Assembly: GCA_007570785.1 (NCBI GenBank)
Contig: ML664175.1
Location: 11,881,441 to 11,945,440, forward strand
Source of the DNA: Antilocapra americana
Taxonomy: Eukaryota; Chordata; Mammalia; Artiodactyla; Antilocapridae
Direction: 5' to 3'
DNA length: 64,000 nucleotides
The notes under the pieces were generated by a model, which worked only from the letters and a program-made list of their open reading frames with translations, did not search any database and was not told the DNA's origin. A program made the position numbers and the translations under genes. Positions within the stretch are counted from its first letter, which is position 1, and each line of letters begins with the position of its first letter. Positions 24,625 through 36,722 of the stretch are shown here, piece after piece.

Positions 24625-24796
24625 GACTTCCCTGGTGGTCCACTGGTTAAGAATCTATGCTCCCAATGCAGGAGGTCCAGATTCAATTCCTGGTCAGGGA
24701 ATTAGAACCCACAATGAAGAGTTTACATGCTGCAACCAAAGATCTCACATGTCACAACTAAAACCTGGCATAGCCAAATAAATAAATAAATTTCCT
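24625..24796 (+). repeat. CHR-type SINE
   Basis: 'gacttccctggtggtccact', 'aatgcaggaggtccagattc', 'acatgctgcaaccaaagatc' and an (AAAT)n tail. It lies about 160 bases upstream of exon 5, in intron 4. Confidence 0.85.
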
Positions 24797-25805
24797 TTTT
24801 TAAAAAGTCTGGCAGGTTCCAAAGTTCTCCTTCAACATCACTGGTCTCTAGGTTTTTTTCATATGAATGATTTGTGAGTTCTAAAAAAGAACAACAATCA
24901 TTCTTTACTCTGGGTTTAAATTTCCAAACCTTGCCCACCTCAGATATATAGGGCATTTTAAGACTGCAATTTACTTCATTTTGTAATTTATAACTTTCCC
25001 TTCAAATATATTAAATTTCTTATTTTGCAAATATATAAAACTACTTCAATCTGAACTAATTAGGCTAATATAATATTTATTTGTTTGAATTCCTTCAAAG
25101 AATATCAACTAGCCTTAAAGGAAACTAGTCTAGAAACATGTTCCATGGTGCTGTAAAAGCAGACTGAGTTTAAACTTCTTTAATGTATAATTCAAGTGTA
25201 TGCTTTACAAAGCAATAACTATTTTATCTTCATTTGTTTTTCCTTTCTAATTAAACAGTGATTAATTTTGCTTTAACTGAATTGTTTCTATTTACAGACA
25301 GCTGTTTAATTTAGTGTAGTCATTTAAAAGTTTATTCCACTCTCTCAGTTCACATACTTCGCCCTTGTTAAGGTTCACCTTAGTTCATGAACATATTTTA
25401 TAACTCAATCTAGTACCCATAATTAAGAGAACTGTCAAAATAAAATACCAAGACATGAGAGGGGAAGCACTAAAACATCTATAAGTAGCTATAGTTACAA
25501 TACACAGAATTCTAATTAAAAACACTTTCTTAAGTAAATATAGAACCTAAAGTGGATACTAGTGACCTATTCCATCAGAAATACTAACTAAATATTACAA
25601 TATAAATCTAAACTGGCTGGTAGGAGGCAATGGTTATGGTCAACCTATCTACACTGATGGAGTAGCATTTAAACTTTAGATTTTACCAGAGGTCAAGACT
25701 GTAACAGCTGTAAAATTCCAACCAATAAATGTGGAAGAAATGACAGACTTAAAAATTTACCATTTTACAACTACACATGCATAAGCTGATATAGGCAAGG
25801 ATCAC
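24797..25805. other. Intron 4 stretch, nothing recognised
   Basis: AT-rich intron without a named repeat or exon. Confidence 0.5.
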
Positions 25806-25807
25806 CC

Positions 25808-26022
25808 ACTCCCATGTGGCACCAGTGGTAAAGAATCTGCCTGCCAATACAGGAGATGAAGGAGACCTGGATTTGATCCCTGAGTCAGGAAGATCCCCTG
25901 GAGGCAGGCATGGCAACCCACTCCATATTCTTGCTCGGGAAATCCCATGGACAGAAGAGCCTGGGGAGCTACAGTCCACAGGGTTGCAAAGAGTTACACA
26001 TGACTGAAGCAACTTAGCAGTA
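25808..26022 (+). repeat. Bov-tA SINE
   Basis: 'aagaatctgcctgccaatac', 'gatttgatccctgagtcagg' and 'gaagatcccctggaggcag' to 'gactgaagcaacttagcag'. Confidence 0.88.
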
Positions 26023-26097
26023 AGGGGTACTAAAGCCATTAGGTCAAAATGTACAATAACAGGATATTCAAAGTTCCTGAAAGTATCACCCCATAGG

Positions 26098-26282
26098 TGG
26101 TTTAGTCTTTAAGTTGTGTCTGACTCTTGTGACCCCATGGACTATAGCCGCCCAGGCTTCTCCGTCCCTGGGATTTCCCAGACAAGAATACTGGAGTGGG
26201 TAGCCATTTCTTTTTCGAGGGGACCTTCACAACCCAGGGATTAAACCTGTATCTCCTGCACTGCAGGCGAATCTGAATGGCT
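26098..26282 (-). repeat. Bov-tA SINE, antisense
   Basis: 'tctgactcttgtgaccccat', 'caagaatactggagtgggta' and 'tgtatctcctgcactgcagg' are the complement of Bov-tA. It faces the sense Bov-tA 75 bases to its left, so the two form an inverted pair. Confidence 0.88.
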
Positions 26283-28449
26283 GGAAACAGACAAACTGAG
26301 AATGGCAAGAGTAAAATTGGCACCAACTAAAGTAGCCTAGATTCCTGAGTCATGTCTTAAAAAAAAGCTGACTGATGATGAATATTCACATTAAACTGTT
26401 ACAATAGTGTAAAATGAGGTTTCAGTGCATTTTGTCATTTAATTTGGGACTGTCTGGTACTGCAGGCAGCATTACATTATACACATACACAGTAAAAAGT
26501 TTTGTTAAGGAGAATAGAAGAACTCATTCTATATCTGAGCTGCACTGGCATTTAGCAACATTTTCCTGTCACACTCAATATCAAAATAATCCTGGCCCAG
26601 CATATCAGAAAATGTTTAGCAGTATTAGTATTAGCACTATTTACTGAATATTTTCATCTTAAAGTAGTTTTCACTTATCCCAAGATACAACTTTTGCCCC
26701 TGAAAAAAATCAGTCATATAGTTAAGTTGAAGACTGATACCTACACAGACTCTACAACACTCAGATTAAACATTTTCCATGTCTAGAGAAATACGTGCTA
26801 TTATCATTTTTCAAACAGTTTTTTGAGAGAATTTACTCAATCAAGACTTTCTGTTTTAGAAACCAAAAAGCTGTGAGGTTCATTAGAAATCTAGTTACAA
26901 GTCCCCAACATAACAAATATGTCAAAACAGCATTTTTTGTTTTCATATATAATTCAGTTTAACTAACACACTTCAAAATATAGTGAAATCAGTTGATATG
27001 CCTAATTTTATTCAAATTTAAGAAATACCAAATATCATAACATAATCATGACAGATATTAGGATTTACCTTTCATTCAAAGCATACCATAAAATGTATTC
27101 TGAATCTCCTCCTACACAGGCACAAAAGAGCTGCTACAAAGTACCTGGAAGAGACAATTTCCTTGCCAACACTTGAACAAATTATATGTGTATAGCATTT
27201 AACTAAACATCTTACAAAACTGAGTAATGGAACAAAAATATCCCTATCTTAAACAACTGTAACATCATTTTTAATGCAATGATAAGGGAAGACAACAAAC
27301 AATATATATGTCTGATTTATATATAATCAGCATTCCCTATTATATAGTATCCCAATAAAATATATCTTCCAGCTATTAATAATGTTGAATACTAAGCACA
27401 TTGGCACTCTGTATCATCAATATACTAGTACTGATGCTAGGCATGTGACCGTTAGGATTAAGGTAATCAAGTAACTGCTGTCTAATGGGTATCTCATCTA
27501 CTTGATAAAATACACAGTTGATTTATATAAGTAAACATATACAGATATATATACATGTGTTTGTGACATTGTAAATACATGTGATATTGGAGTCAATCTC
27601 TTCCCTACCACTCCTCCAAATGATCAGAAGTCAGGCAAGTACTGGTATAATACCATACCATCAATAGGCTAATATCAGCAGGAGTTGATAGGAAGCCAGT
27701 AGAACAACCATCTATCTAGCAGGCTATCACTCCCCAGTAAAAGGTAGCCTGGATTCAAAAGTACAATTGCCCTGTCCCTATCTCACTCCCAATAGGTTGC
27801 ATTTGGCTGGAATCAAGGGAGTCCTTAAAGTTCCACAAAATCAATTCCTCTGGTCCATCATGACAGAGGTCAAGAGAATCATTCTGCAGCACTCCTCACC
27901 TTTATCAGGATTCCAGCAGAAACCAAGGGAAACCCCAGAACCCTCCCTGTTCATAGGAAGACATTCCCCTGACCCCCAATTCCTTAAACACTCACAACTG
28001 TCTACCATTTTCTGCCTTAGGCCCATTAGAACTATTTTCATTGGGGCTCAGCTTTTATGGTCATGAGACTATACCACCAAATACTTCAATTTACTATAAG
28101 TTTTTGCAGCCTCCAAATCACTATTTCCCTCTATCATCTTATTTTTAGCTCCTAATTCACCATCACACTCTCAGACACCACTCCATCATAATTCTTAGTG
28201 ATATCAACATTCAGGTTGATGATCCTTAAATACACTCTTACTACCTTTTCTCCAATGGTCTTCTCCTACCTCAATTTCTCACTTACATGGTCATACTTTT
28301 GACTCTGTCAACACTAATTACTGAAACCCCTTCTTAATCTCAATTTCCTCCTCCTACTTTGTTTCCACCACTCATCTTTTCAGAACATTCCCCCTTAGAC
28401 TCCAGCAATCTTTCTACATCTCAAAAACCCTTCAATCCATTAATGCTAC
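26283..28449. other. Intron 4 stretch, mostly unassigned
   Basis: No repeat family named. The less AT-rich block 27730-28080 has a 99-codon plus-strand frame without a known domain and a 66-codon frame opposite; neither has splice, start-context or domain support, so I call neither a gene. Confidence 0.45.
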
Positions 28450-28932
28450 TGTCAGGGGAAGCACACTGGCTGAAACCGCCCACCCTGGCCAGGCACCATA
28501 GTAACCATTCGCATAAGTTGTTTTATGACAAGAGGTCCTGGTAAGGAACACGGAACTAATAAGCCTCTACCAACCAGAAGAGTTCAGGAAAGGTCAAAAG
28601 AAGACACCACCTGTCCGACCACCTCCCAGAATCCTCCTCTCTGGCATCCATCTTGGCTGAACAAGGCGTGCACCACCAGGAAGGACTCTGAGTCAGACTG
28701 ATTGGCTAAAGACAACCCAGAAACTATTCCCATCAACATAAAACCTGAAATTAAGAGCCACATGGCAGAGCTGTTCTCCTGGGTTCCCTTACCCTTCTGC
28801 TCTCCACCCGGGTGCCCTTTCCCAATAAAACCTCTTGCTTTGTCAGCACATGTGTCTCCTAGGACAATTCATTTCTGAGTGTTAAACAAGAGCCCAGTTT
28901 CAGGCCCTGGAAGGGTCCCCCTTCCTGCAACA
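28450..28932 (+). mobile_element. Solo LTR of an endogenous retrovirus (ERV1-like)
   Basis: A 483-base block begins TGTCAGGGGAAGC and ends CCTGCAACA, with TG...CA ends, and is flanked by the 4-base repeat CTAC (28446-28449 and 28933-28936). A polyadenylation signal AATAAA lies in 'cccaataaaacctcttgctt'. The 4-base duplication and promoter-like layout suggest a gammaretrovirus-type (class I) element. No internal retroviral genes flank it, so it is a solo LTR left by recombination. Confidence 0.8.
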
Positions 28933-29288
28933 CTACTATCCTGTCCACTACTGGATATTCTCTTTCTCTTTATTCAGCTTAAATCCCAGAGTCAATTATT
29001 ATTATAATTACTCCATTCATTTACCTTAAACTCCCTTGCCACCTCCTCTTCCCAACTCTCAAACAAAACCTGTTAAAATTCAACTCTCTACTAAAAAAAA
29101 AATTCAACTCTCTACCTGGACCCCTCCAGTTGAATGGAGCTGGAGAAGAAAATGGTAACTATAACCACTCTCATTCAATAATTATAACCTGTAACTTCAA
29201 GCAGTTCCTTTATGTCACCTAGCAATGATACTGCATTTCCAGAGACCCTTCTCAATCCTATTTCACTGTTTAACTTTGCCATATTAGT

Positions 29289-29497
29289 TGTTCAGTCCCT
29301 AAGTTGTGTTCAACTCTTTGTGACACCGTGGACTGCAGCAGGACAGGTTTCCCAGTCCTTCACTATCTCCCTGAGTTTGCTCAAACTCATGTCCATTCAG
29401 TCAGTGATGTCATCCAACCATCTCATCCTCTGCCACCCTCTTCTACTGCCCTCCATCTTTCCCAGCAACAGGGTCTTTTCCAATGGGTTGACTCTTA
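29289..29497 (-). repeat. BovB 3' end, antisense, with target-site duplication
   Basis: 'caactctttgtgacaccgtg' to 'cttttccaatgggttgactc' is the complement of the BovB 3' end. CCATATTAGT at 29279-29288 and CCACATTAGT at 29498-29507 (9 of 10 identical) are the likely duplicated target. Confidence 0.85.
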
Positions 29498-29507
29498 CCA
29501 CATTAGT

Positions 29508-30560
29508 ACAGGCAATAAAATCGACCAGGCAAGCTGAAACTATGCAAAGTGATCTTAATAATCAATGGAGGATATTACAACTGTTCCATGACCCTCAAAA
29601 ATGTTTGTCAAAATACTGAAACTCTATTAATTTATAAATGTGTAGGAAAATAAAAAATAAGACTATTTAGTACATCATAATATAAAACATTAGAAACATC
29701 AAGAGCTAGTATATTTAAAAGAACTAAGAGTGTTTTATTTCTTTGTAAATTGTATTTTATATATCATGAATTTTAAATTTATACATTCTTTTGGAAAGCC
29801 TGATATTTAGGATAAAAAAACAACAGTATTATATGTGCTTCAAAATCTGTCACCGCAATACCCTCTCAATAGAAAACACAAGAAACAAGTATAAAATGTT
29901 TCCCATATACTTTCAGAACTTCTAAAAGAGCCTATTTTCCCTAGTCACCACATAAACTATGAAAATGGACAATGACATTTCCCTCTAAAATTACTGACAA
30001 TATAATCCCCATTTCTAGAAAAAGCCTTTGTTCGACTAATGAATAAGCCCTCATTGAGATGCTAAATCATAGGATGCACTGTAGTTCCCCTGAAAAGGCC
30101 AAACAGCATATTCTTTCACAAAGAATGAGTCACTGGTGTAGAATATTCAGCCTATTTAAAACAAAGATCAGCTTTAAATCTAAGGCCTTTCTTCCAGGTC
30201 CTTTGCATGCCAACCTCTTGTTTTTGCTTTGTTGTAGGAGGCACAGATATAAATAATACATATATTGTGATACCACCTCAAGCAGGAAATAGCTCTAATT
30301 AACTCTCAATCATCCACTCCAGGAAGGGGAAATATTTACAGTTCAGATCATCTGCCCCAACAGAGTCACATACAAAACACCCACTTCTCACTAGATACTA
30401 ACTACAGTAGACTTAACATCCTCACTACTCCCAGCAAGCCGCCCCTCCCTCAATGTGGCTGCCAAGTTAGAAATTTTACTGCAGAATCCAAAGACTTAGC
30501 TATGAGATAATTCTAATAATCAAAACTTGGTATAATGTCTCTAATAATGAAACAGTTTGG
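29508..30560. other. Intron 4 stretch, nothing recognised
   Basis: AT-rich intron; no named repeat. A 65-codon frame at 30059-30256 has no domain. Confidence 0.45.
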
Positions 30561-31108
30561 TGTCATTTTGAGGGGCTCCTAAGAGCTCTGGTACCATAGT
30601 CCTTTAAGTCTCAGTGCAAAGAAGAATTCAGTGAGAGCAAAGTGATAGATAAGAAGTGATTTATTAGAATAGGACCCTTATGAGGCTTACAAGCAGGCAA
30701 GGAGAAATGCCACTTTCCGAGTACTCACTGGGCTAGTTTCATAATTAGGAAAAGTGGAGGGGGGTGGAAAATTTATTTGTCTTTCTCAAATAGACATCAT
30801 GTTTTCACCATTAGTTTCTCCTTCAGGTTGGGCAGGGGAATTTTCTTATCCCTACATGGTCAAGCTAAGTCCACAAATAATTGTTTTTTATGTGTACAAA
30901 AAGCATGTCCTAGGGATCATTAACTTACTGAGCTCACTGGGCAATCAATATGTGGGTCTCATCCCACCACTTTTTTATTGTTTTGGGGCATGTCCCATGC
31001 TTCTGTTGCATGGTTTTGTGGTTAAGCAAACCTGCTTTCTTAAGTAATCATTAAATTATAAGGATCTCTCACTTTTTTCCTACTTAAAATCCTCTAGGCA
31101 GGATTAAC
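30561..31108 (-). mobile_element. LTR-like element, antisense
   Basis: Read on the minus strand, the block contains AATAAATCACTTCTTATC, then CACTGAATTCTTCTTTGCAC, 'gactatggtaccagagctct' and GAGCCCCTCAAAATGACA. This order (polyadenylation signal followed by a U5-like region ending in CA) is typical of retroviral LTRs. The far end is uncertain and no target-site duplication was found. Confidence 0.45.
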
Positions 31109-31795
31109 TATCTAATCATCATTTGTCCCTTTCTTTACTCTGTCTCTATCAATAACACACTAAGAATCACTAAATTCAGTCAAATGACCCAACTTTTATG
31201 CTAGTCAATGAATTTAAATAAGTGTGGCTCCATAGACAGCTACTGTACAAAAATTTGCTTTGCTAGGTGAGGTCCTTCCCCATGAAAAATGCCATTTATT
31301 CCCAAAGTTGCCAAAAACCAGCAAGGATTCACTGAAACAGAAAAAAGAAGAGGATGCTTTTTCTTTTCAAGGAGAGATGGTGAGTTTGAAGGAATGGAAG
31401 AATGGGTCAGGCAGCCCCCAAATATCCTTCCCCTTTCTAATTCCAGTGGACAGAGGTCCTTTCCTCCCTTTCCCCATCCCTCACAACCAGTCTCTGTTTG
31501 GGGAGGGTGGCGAGCCCAGGAAAAGAAAGGCATAGTATGAATGTCCCTGGGAAGGAGAGTAAGCTAAAGAGGTCCCCTTTTCCACATGCTCTCACAACAC
31601 TGATCTCCAAGGAAACAGAAACCTGGAGCTGGTCCAGGCATGTCCCTTCCCACCTATAGTTTTTAAGACGGGCTGCTGCCAGGAGCCAAGGGAGTCATGG
31701 ATATCAGGTATCAACAGGAAATACGAGTATCAGTAGGAATCAATCATAGGTATCAACAGGAAATATGCTGTTCTATTACTCTGATCGGCAGACTC
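31109..31795. other. Unassigned block beside the LTR-like element
   Basis: A less AT-rich block (especially 31250-31680) of unknown origin. 'ggtatcaacaggaaata' occurs twice (about 31707 and 31749), around a related 'gagtatcagtaggaatcaa', so a short degenerate tandem repeat is present. Several overlapping 83-97 codon frames on both strands lack domains. Confidence 0.35.
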
Positions 31796-32129
31796 TAGAG
31801 GGCATTAGGACAGACACTGTGCCTTGTTCCATCACTGTATTCAATATATCTAGAAGTGTCTTGTACAGATTAGACACTCAAACAACATTAACTATTAAAT
31901 TGATCTATCATTAAACCTATAAATCTTAAAATGGAAATGTAATGAAAACTTGTATCATACTGACTTAAAGTGACTCTTAACTACATTTATTTGATTTGGC
32001 ACTATAAACCTATACACAGAAAACAGGTCACACCAGGCCAAAGACGCTAGTTTCTTTTCTGAAGTTCCTGAGCTGCAGCAGCTAAAAATAAATATGGTCC
32101 TAGCCAGAATAATATTTATCTTTCTCCTA

Positions 32130-32330
32130 TTATCACAGATTCTTATCTCCAGCAGTCAAAAGTCTACCCCTATCTTCAAGGTTCAAGTTAAATGCCACCT
32201 CCACTGGGAATCTTCCTACATATTCCTATGTGTCCCCCAGTGCATACCAGTGGTTTTGATGACATATCTGATGGAAAATTTATCACACTGTGACTCTCAA
32301 TTATTGACTGAGAATATTCCTGAAGGTTTA
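32130..32330 (+). repeat. L2 LINE 3' fragment
   Basis: 'caaggttcaagttaaatgcc' and 'cacctccactgggaatcttc' are the well-known L2 3' motif. Confidence 0.65.
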
Positions 32331-33239
32331 AAAAGAAGTCTCAATCGTTCCTGTATATTCCCAAATCAATAAACACTTGTTAAATTTAATTTTTCAGTTA
32401 GCAGCTGATTTCCATGCCTCTTTTCAAAGGTCATCAATTAACTAAAGATCTGTAAATTGTTGGCTCCAACATCCTTTTAACCTTCATTCTACATGCAATA
32501 ACTAGGCACTGTCTATCATTGTGTTCTAAATCTCTAACTACTTTACAGATTGACTATAAAATAGGGCACATGCAAAATTAGGGCCTATATGCACATAAAT
32601 TTCCTAGTTAAATGTCAATGTTATTCCTAATTTTATTAATTTACAAAACTAATAATGGGAGGGAAAAACTATTATTTACCAAACATAAGCAATACAAAAA
32701 TAAATGACACAAGAATATATACCATCAAAGAGCTTACAGTCTAGCTGGGGTGTCAGATATGTAACCAAGAATTCTATTTAATTATCTGCTTGCTAAATAT
32801 TAAGTCTATCTGCAATCATCCACAATTTATTAAATAATAGTTGAATTTAATTTACTTATCCAGCCAACAGCAACTTTCCTTCCATGCCTCTTCTCAAAGG
32901 TCATATGACCAATCATCTGTAAATACTGAATTCAAAACATACAGAGGGTTCACCAATGTATCAGTCGAAGTAAAGAGAGGATACCCAGAACTAAGGGGCC
33001 AGAAGAGGATTCCAGGACATTATACTTGGATTATATTTTGAAGGAAGAGTGTGGGTTTGGCGAAGAGAGAATGTATATGTAAGTAACATAAGATGAGCAT
33101 TAGTTCTGCTCTCGTTTCTACAAGGTTTATCTTAAATTTCCAAAATGCCCCCTTTTTAGAGCTAAGTTAAGAAACCAGTTTTAAGGAGTATATAACATGC
33201 AATTGCGTTTACATAAAACTCTAGATAATGCAAACTCAC

Positions 33240-33450
33240 CTACAGATTTGTGCTTGAGGAGAGGTGGGAAGAAAAGGACTATACTGAGGAGAAGGAAGCA
33301 ACTGGGGGCAATGAATATGTATACTATTCTTGACTATGGTGACAGCTTCACAGATATATACATGTTTAAAATTACAAAACTGTATACTTTACATAGTAAC
33401 AGTTTATTTTATGTCAATTTTTCCTCAATAAAATCATTTAAAGAAAGATG
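33240..33450 (+). repeat. Old L1 3' end
   Basis: 'gactatggtgacagcttcac', 'aaaactgtatactttacata' and 'tatgtcaatttttcctcaat' with AAAATC at the end match an ancient L1 3' UTR. Confidence 0.6.
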
Positions 33451-33480
33451 AGTCAACCAAAGACAATGTATCAGCTTCAA

Positions 33481-33510
33481 CTGCATCCTATATATATATA
33501 TATGTTTTTT
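33481..33510 (+). repeat. (TA)n and poly-T simple repeat
   Basis: A short TATATATATATATATG run followed by T-rich sequence. Confidence 0.8.
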
Positions 33511-33609
33511 TTAATGTCACTTTTGTGGCACAATTAGAGAACTAGGCCTACAGACTATACTAACACATTATTACATCAATGTTAAGTTTCTAGGTAGAAA
33601 AGTATAAAT

Positions 33610-33880
33610 CTGTATGACTTTCTTAGAGCGTCATCTGGCAATATACAATATGCTGAGGGGGAAAATTATGCACAAAAATGTGTACTGCAGTAATAAAAAA
33701 AGAGTAAACAAACTAAATGTCCAGTTGATAAATAATAGTTGACAAGTTGATAAATAAGATATTCATCAATGAAACAATGAAATACTATGCAGGCATTAAA
33801 AAGGTAGGGCTACCCTCACCTTCAAAATAGATATGGCTATATTTATTGGTATAGAAACAAATATATAAGATATATAAATG
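33610..33880 (+). repeat. Old L1 3' region
   Basis: 'gtgtactgcagtaataaaaa', 'actaaatgtccagttgataa' and 'aatactatgcaggcattaaa' match the ORF2-end/3' UTR junction of ancient L1. Confidence 0.6.
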
Positions 33881-34069
33881 AAATTTAAAATGGCTAAGAC
33901 TATTCACTAAAATGCTAATGGTGATTGACACACTTCATCTTCTAATTAATTCACAGGCAAAAATGTCTATTTTATATGGTCATTTCATAATCAGAAAAGC
34001 TTTTTCTCCAGCTTTGGAGAAAAAGTAGTTTGGAATTATCAAATTTTAGAAGAAACAAGGAATGTTAAC

Positions 34070-34155
34070 AACTTAACACCTTCATTTTATAACATGAAGA
34101 AAATGAGACCCAGAAAAAGAAAGTTCCTTACTTGCCTAAGGTCACAAAGTTATTT
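34070..34155 (-). repeat. MIR SINE fragment, antisense
   Basis: 'agaaaatgagacccagaaaa' and 'cttgcctaaggtcacaaagt' are the standard MIR/antisense core motif. Confidence 0.6.
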
Positions 34156-36478
34156 TAAAACATCATCTTAATTTTCCCTCAAACTACCTTCTCATACACA
34201 TGCCGTGCCTCAGTTCTCTGACATATTACCTCTGGTGCTTTTCCCCTACCATGTCTCTCACTAACTTATGTGATTTTAAGTAAATGAATCAAATTCAAAA
34301 ACAGTTTTAACTGTTAATCTACATCTACAAGGTCATCTTTAAATCTATGATTCTGTAAGGGAGCAAAATTTGACACCCGAAAATGTCTTTCATTGGTAAT
34401 TTTTTAGCTTTAATTTTTATTTTCTTAAGTTATGAAAGTACAATAACATATTTATAGGAGACTTGGAAGATACAGAACAAGGTTACATACAGTTTCACTA
34501 TATATTACAATTATTTTTTAAGTGGATAAACTAAGATTTTTATTTCGAATTTCAATACCAAACTCTCAAAAATTAAAAGAATGAATATAGAAAAGTAGAA
34601 GGATATAGTAAACCTGAAAAGTTCTGTGAACCAATTCAATGTAATTAAGATTTATACATTTTCACACAACAGTAGGATACAAATTCTATTCAAGTTCCCA
34701 TTGATTTTAAACTAGGAGACACTGGAACATACAGAGGGACATCAAACAAGGTGCAAAAATTTCATGGTCTAAAGGTATTGAAATCATACACAGTCTTTCT
34801 CTTATCACTGTGGAATTATGTTATAAATCAGTATCAAAAGATATTTGAAAGTAATCCACATATTTTCAAATGCACGTGACATTTACAAAGAAAGCACTTC
34901 AACTTGGCCATCAAAAGCCTCAATAAAGTTAGACTGAAAAAAACAGAGGGTGACTACAAAGATGAAAGCATTTAAATGAGAAATCAGTATCAAAATGAGA
35001 AATTAATATTCAAGATACTTTAAACAAAATCCCATGTATCTGAAAATTAAATGTCTACTATTAAATGATGTGTGTATTTAAGAAGCCATAACAAGAAAAA
35101 TTAGAAAATACTTGTTATAGAATAAAAATGAAAAGAGAATTTATCACAGTCTATTGCATGCAGTTGAAGCTGATCAATGCAGTTAAATACCATACAGAGT
35201 CTTGAAGAAGCTATGAAAACAAATAATGGACACTGGCATAAAATTTTGTGAAATTTGAAGAAAATCTGTACTTATTTATTAACACTGTATCATTTGTTAA
35301 TTTCCTATTCATTTGTTTTACAACATACTACAAAATGTCTTTCTTTGGCATACGGATTATTTTAGACCAATTATTTTTACGAAAGAGGAGACTCAAGAAG
35401 TCTTTCTTTTTACCTCCCCTTTAACTGCCTGAAAGAATTTAGATAAAGGGCCTGGTCTAGGAAGAGCACTATCAAAACAGGGATTTACAAAATATACGGA
35501 GTAGGTGTGGCAGGAGGAATTCAGCAGGGCCTAAGAAATCAAAGTCCTCTGTGTGTCCCATTGTCCCTGCATGGCACAGCAAACACTTGTTTACCCAACA
35601 TCTTCCTGTAATTTGCTCTCCCATCTTCCTGTTATTTTTTGCTCCCCTTCTGAGTACCAAACCCTTAGCTTCTTCACCTCTGAAATGCCATATAAACCTC
35701 AATTGCCTAAGTTGTTCTGGGGTCTCATTTCCCTGATGGAGACTTTGTTATGTACATAATTAAATTTGATATTCTTCTTTTAAAATTCTTAGATCAGCTA
35801 GAAGAAGATAAATGGAGCACAGGGAAATTTTTTCCTTCCCCAACAAAATCCAAGACTCTACAGTTGCTGAAAGCAGCAAAATCCACATCAATGAATTCCT
35901 AGTCTAATATTTTAATATAAACATAAGATACAAGATTGCTTACCAAGATTATCTAATCTCCAAATTCAAATTTATAAACCATGAACAGAATTTTTACATT
36001 TTTATAATAATATGATACCACAATGTAAAGCAGCTCTTTACAGGGCCCAAGTCTTAGACCAATGTCTTTAGACACACTTACAAGGTCAGTAAACATAAAC
36101 ATCAAGCACTGAATTGTGCTAGAAGAGATGTGAAATATAAACATGTACACACTTTTAATGCTTCTTCTATTGGTTTTTCTATAAATCATCACTCATAAAA
36201 GTTGAACCTGAAATGTAAATTTACTCTGTTTTCCAATAGCAACCATAGCCACACTTCTGCAAAATCAATGATATCAAAAATAAAGTCTTAGCTTTCTCCT
36301 AATCTTTTTAATCCTCACAATAATTGTCTTTACTGTCATTAAGTCTGTTGACTTTGGCCCCTTTAAACAAGTCTCTCCTAACTTACCATGTAACTAATAA
36401 TGTACTGAAGGAAGTCAGGATACATGGATCCTTGCCACGAAAACATCTCGCCCGAGCTGTTTAATAAGACTCTTTAGG
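34156..36478. other. Intron 4 stretch; possible LTR-like end near 35500-35790
   Basis: Mostly unassigned AT-rich intron. At 35540-35790 'ccatataaacctcaattgcc', 'ttctggggtctcatttccct' and 'taaatttgatattcttcttt' resemble the R/U5 end of an old LTR. Frames of 61-76 codons there overlap on both strands and have no domain. Confidence 0.35.
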
Positions 36479-36486
36479 CTTCAGTT

Positions 36487-36714
36487 CTGGGCTTCCAAGG
36501 TGACACAGTGGTAAAGAATCCACCTGCCAATGCAGGAGATGCAAGAGCTGTGGGTTTGATCCCTGGGTTGGGAAGATCCCCTGGAGAAGGAAATGGCAAC
36601 CTACTCCAATATTCTTGCCTGGAAAATTCCATGGACAGAGGAGCCTGGTAGGCTAGAGTCCATAGGGTCACAAAGAGTCAGACACGACTGAGCATGCACC
36701 TACATGCACACAGA
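36487..36714 (+). repeat. Bov-tA SINE with target-site duplication
   Basis: 'aaagaatccacctgccaatg' to 'cagacacgactgagcatgc'. CTTCAGTT at 36479-36486 recurs at 36715-36722. Confidence 0.92.
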
Positions 36715-36722
36715 CTTCAGTT

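Noticed and set aside
27767..28066. 99-codon plus-strand frame
   Set aside because: No recognisable motif, no exon borders, antisense to ADAM10 in mid-intron; chance frame.
31240..31540. Three overlapping frames of 83-97 codons on both strands
   Set aside because: No domain, no splice or start support, mutually overlapping; best seen as a less AT-rich block with few stops.
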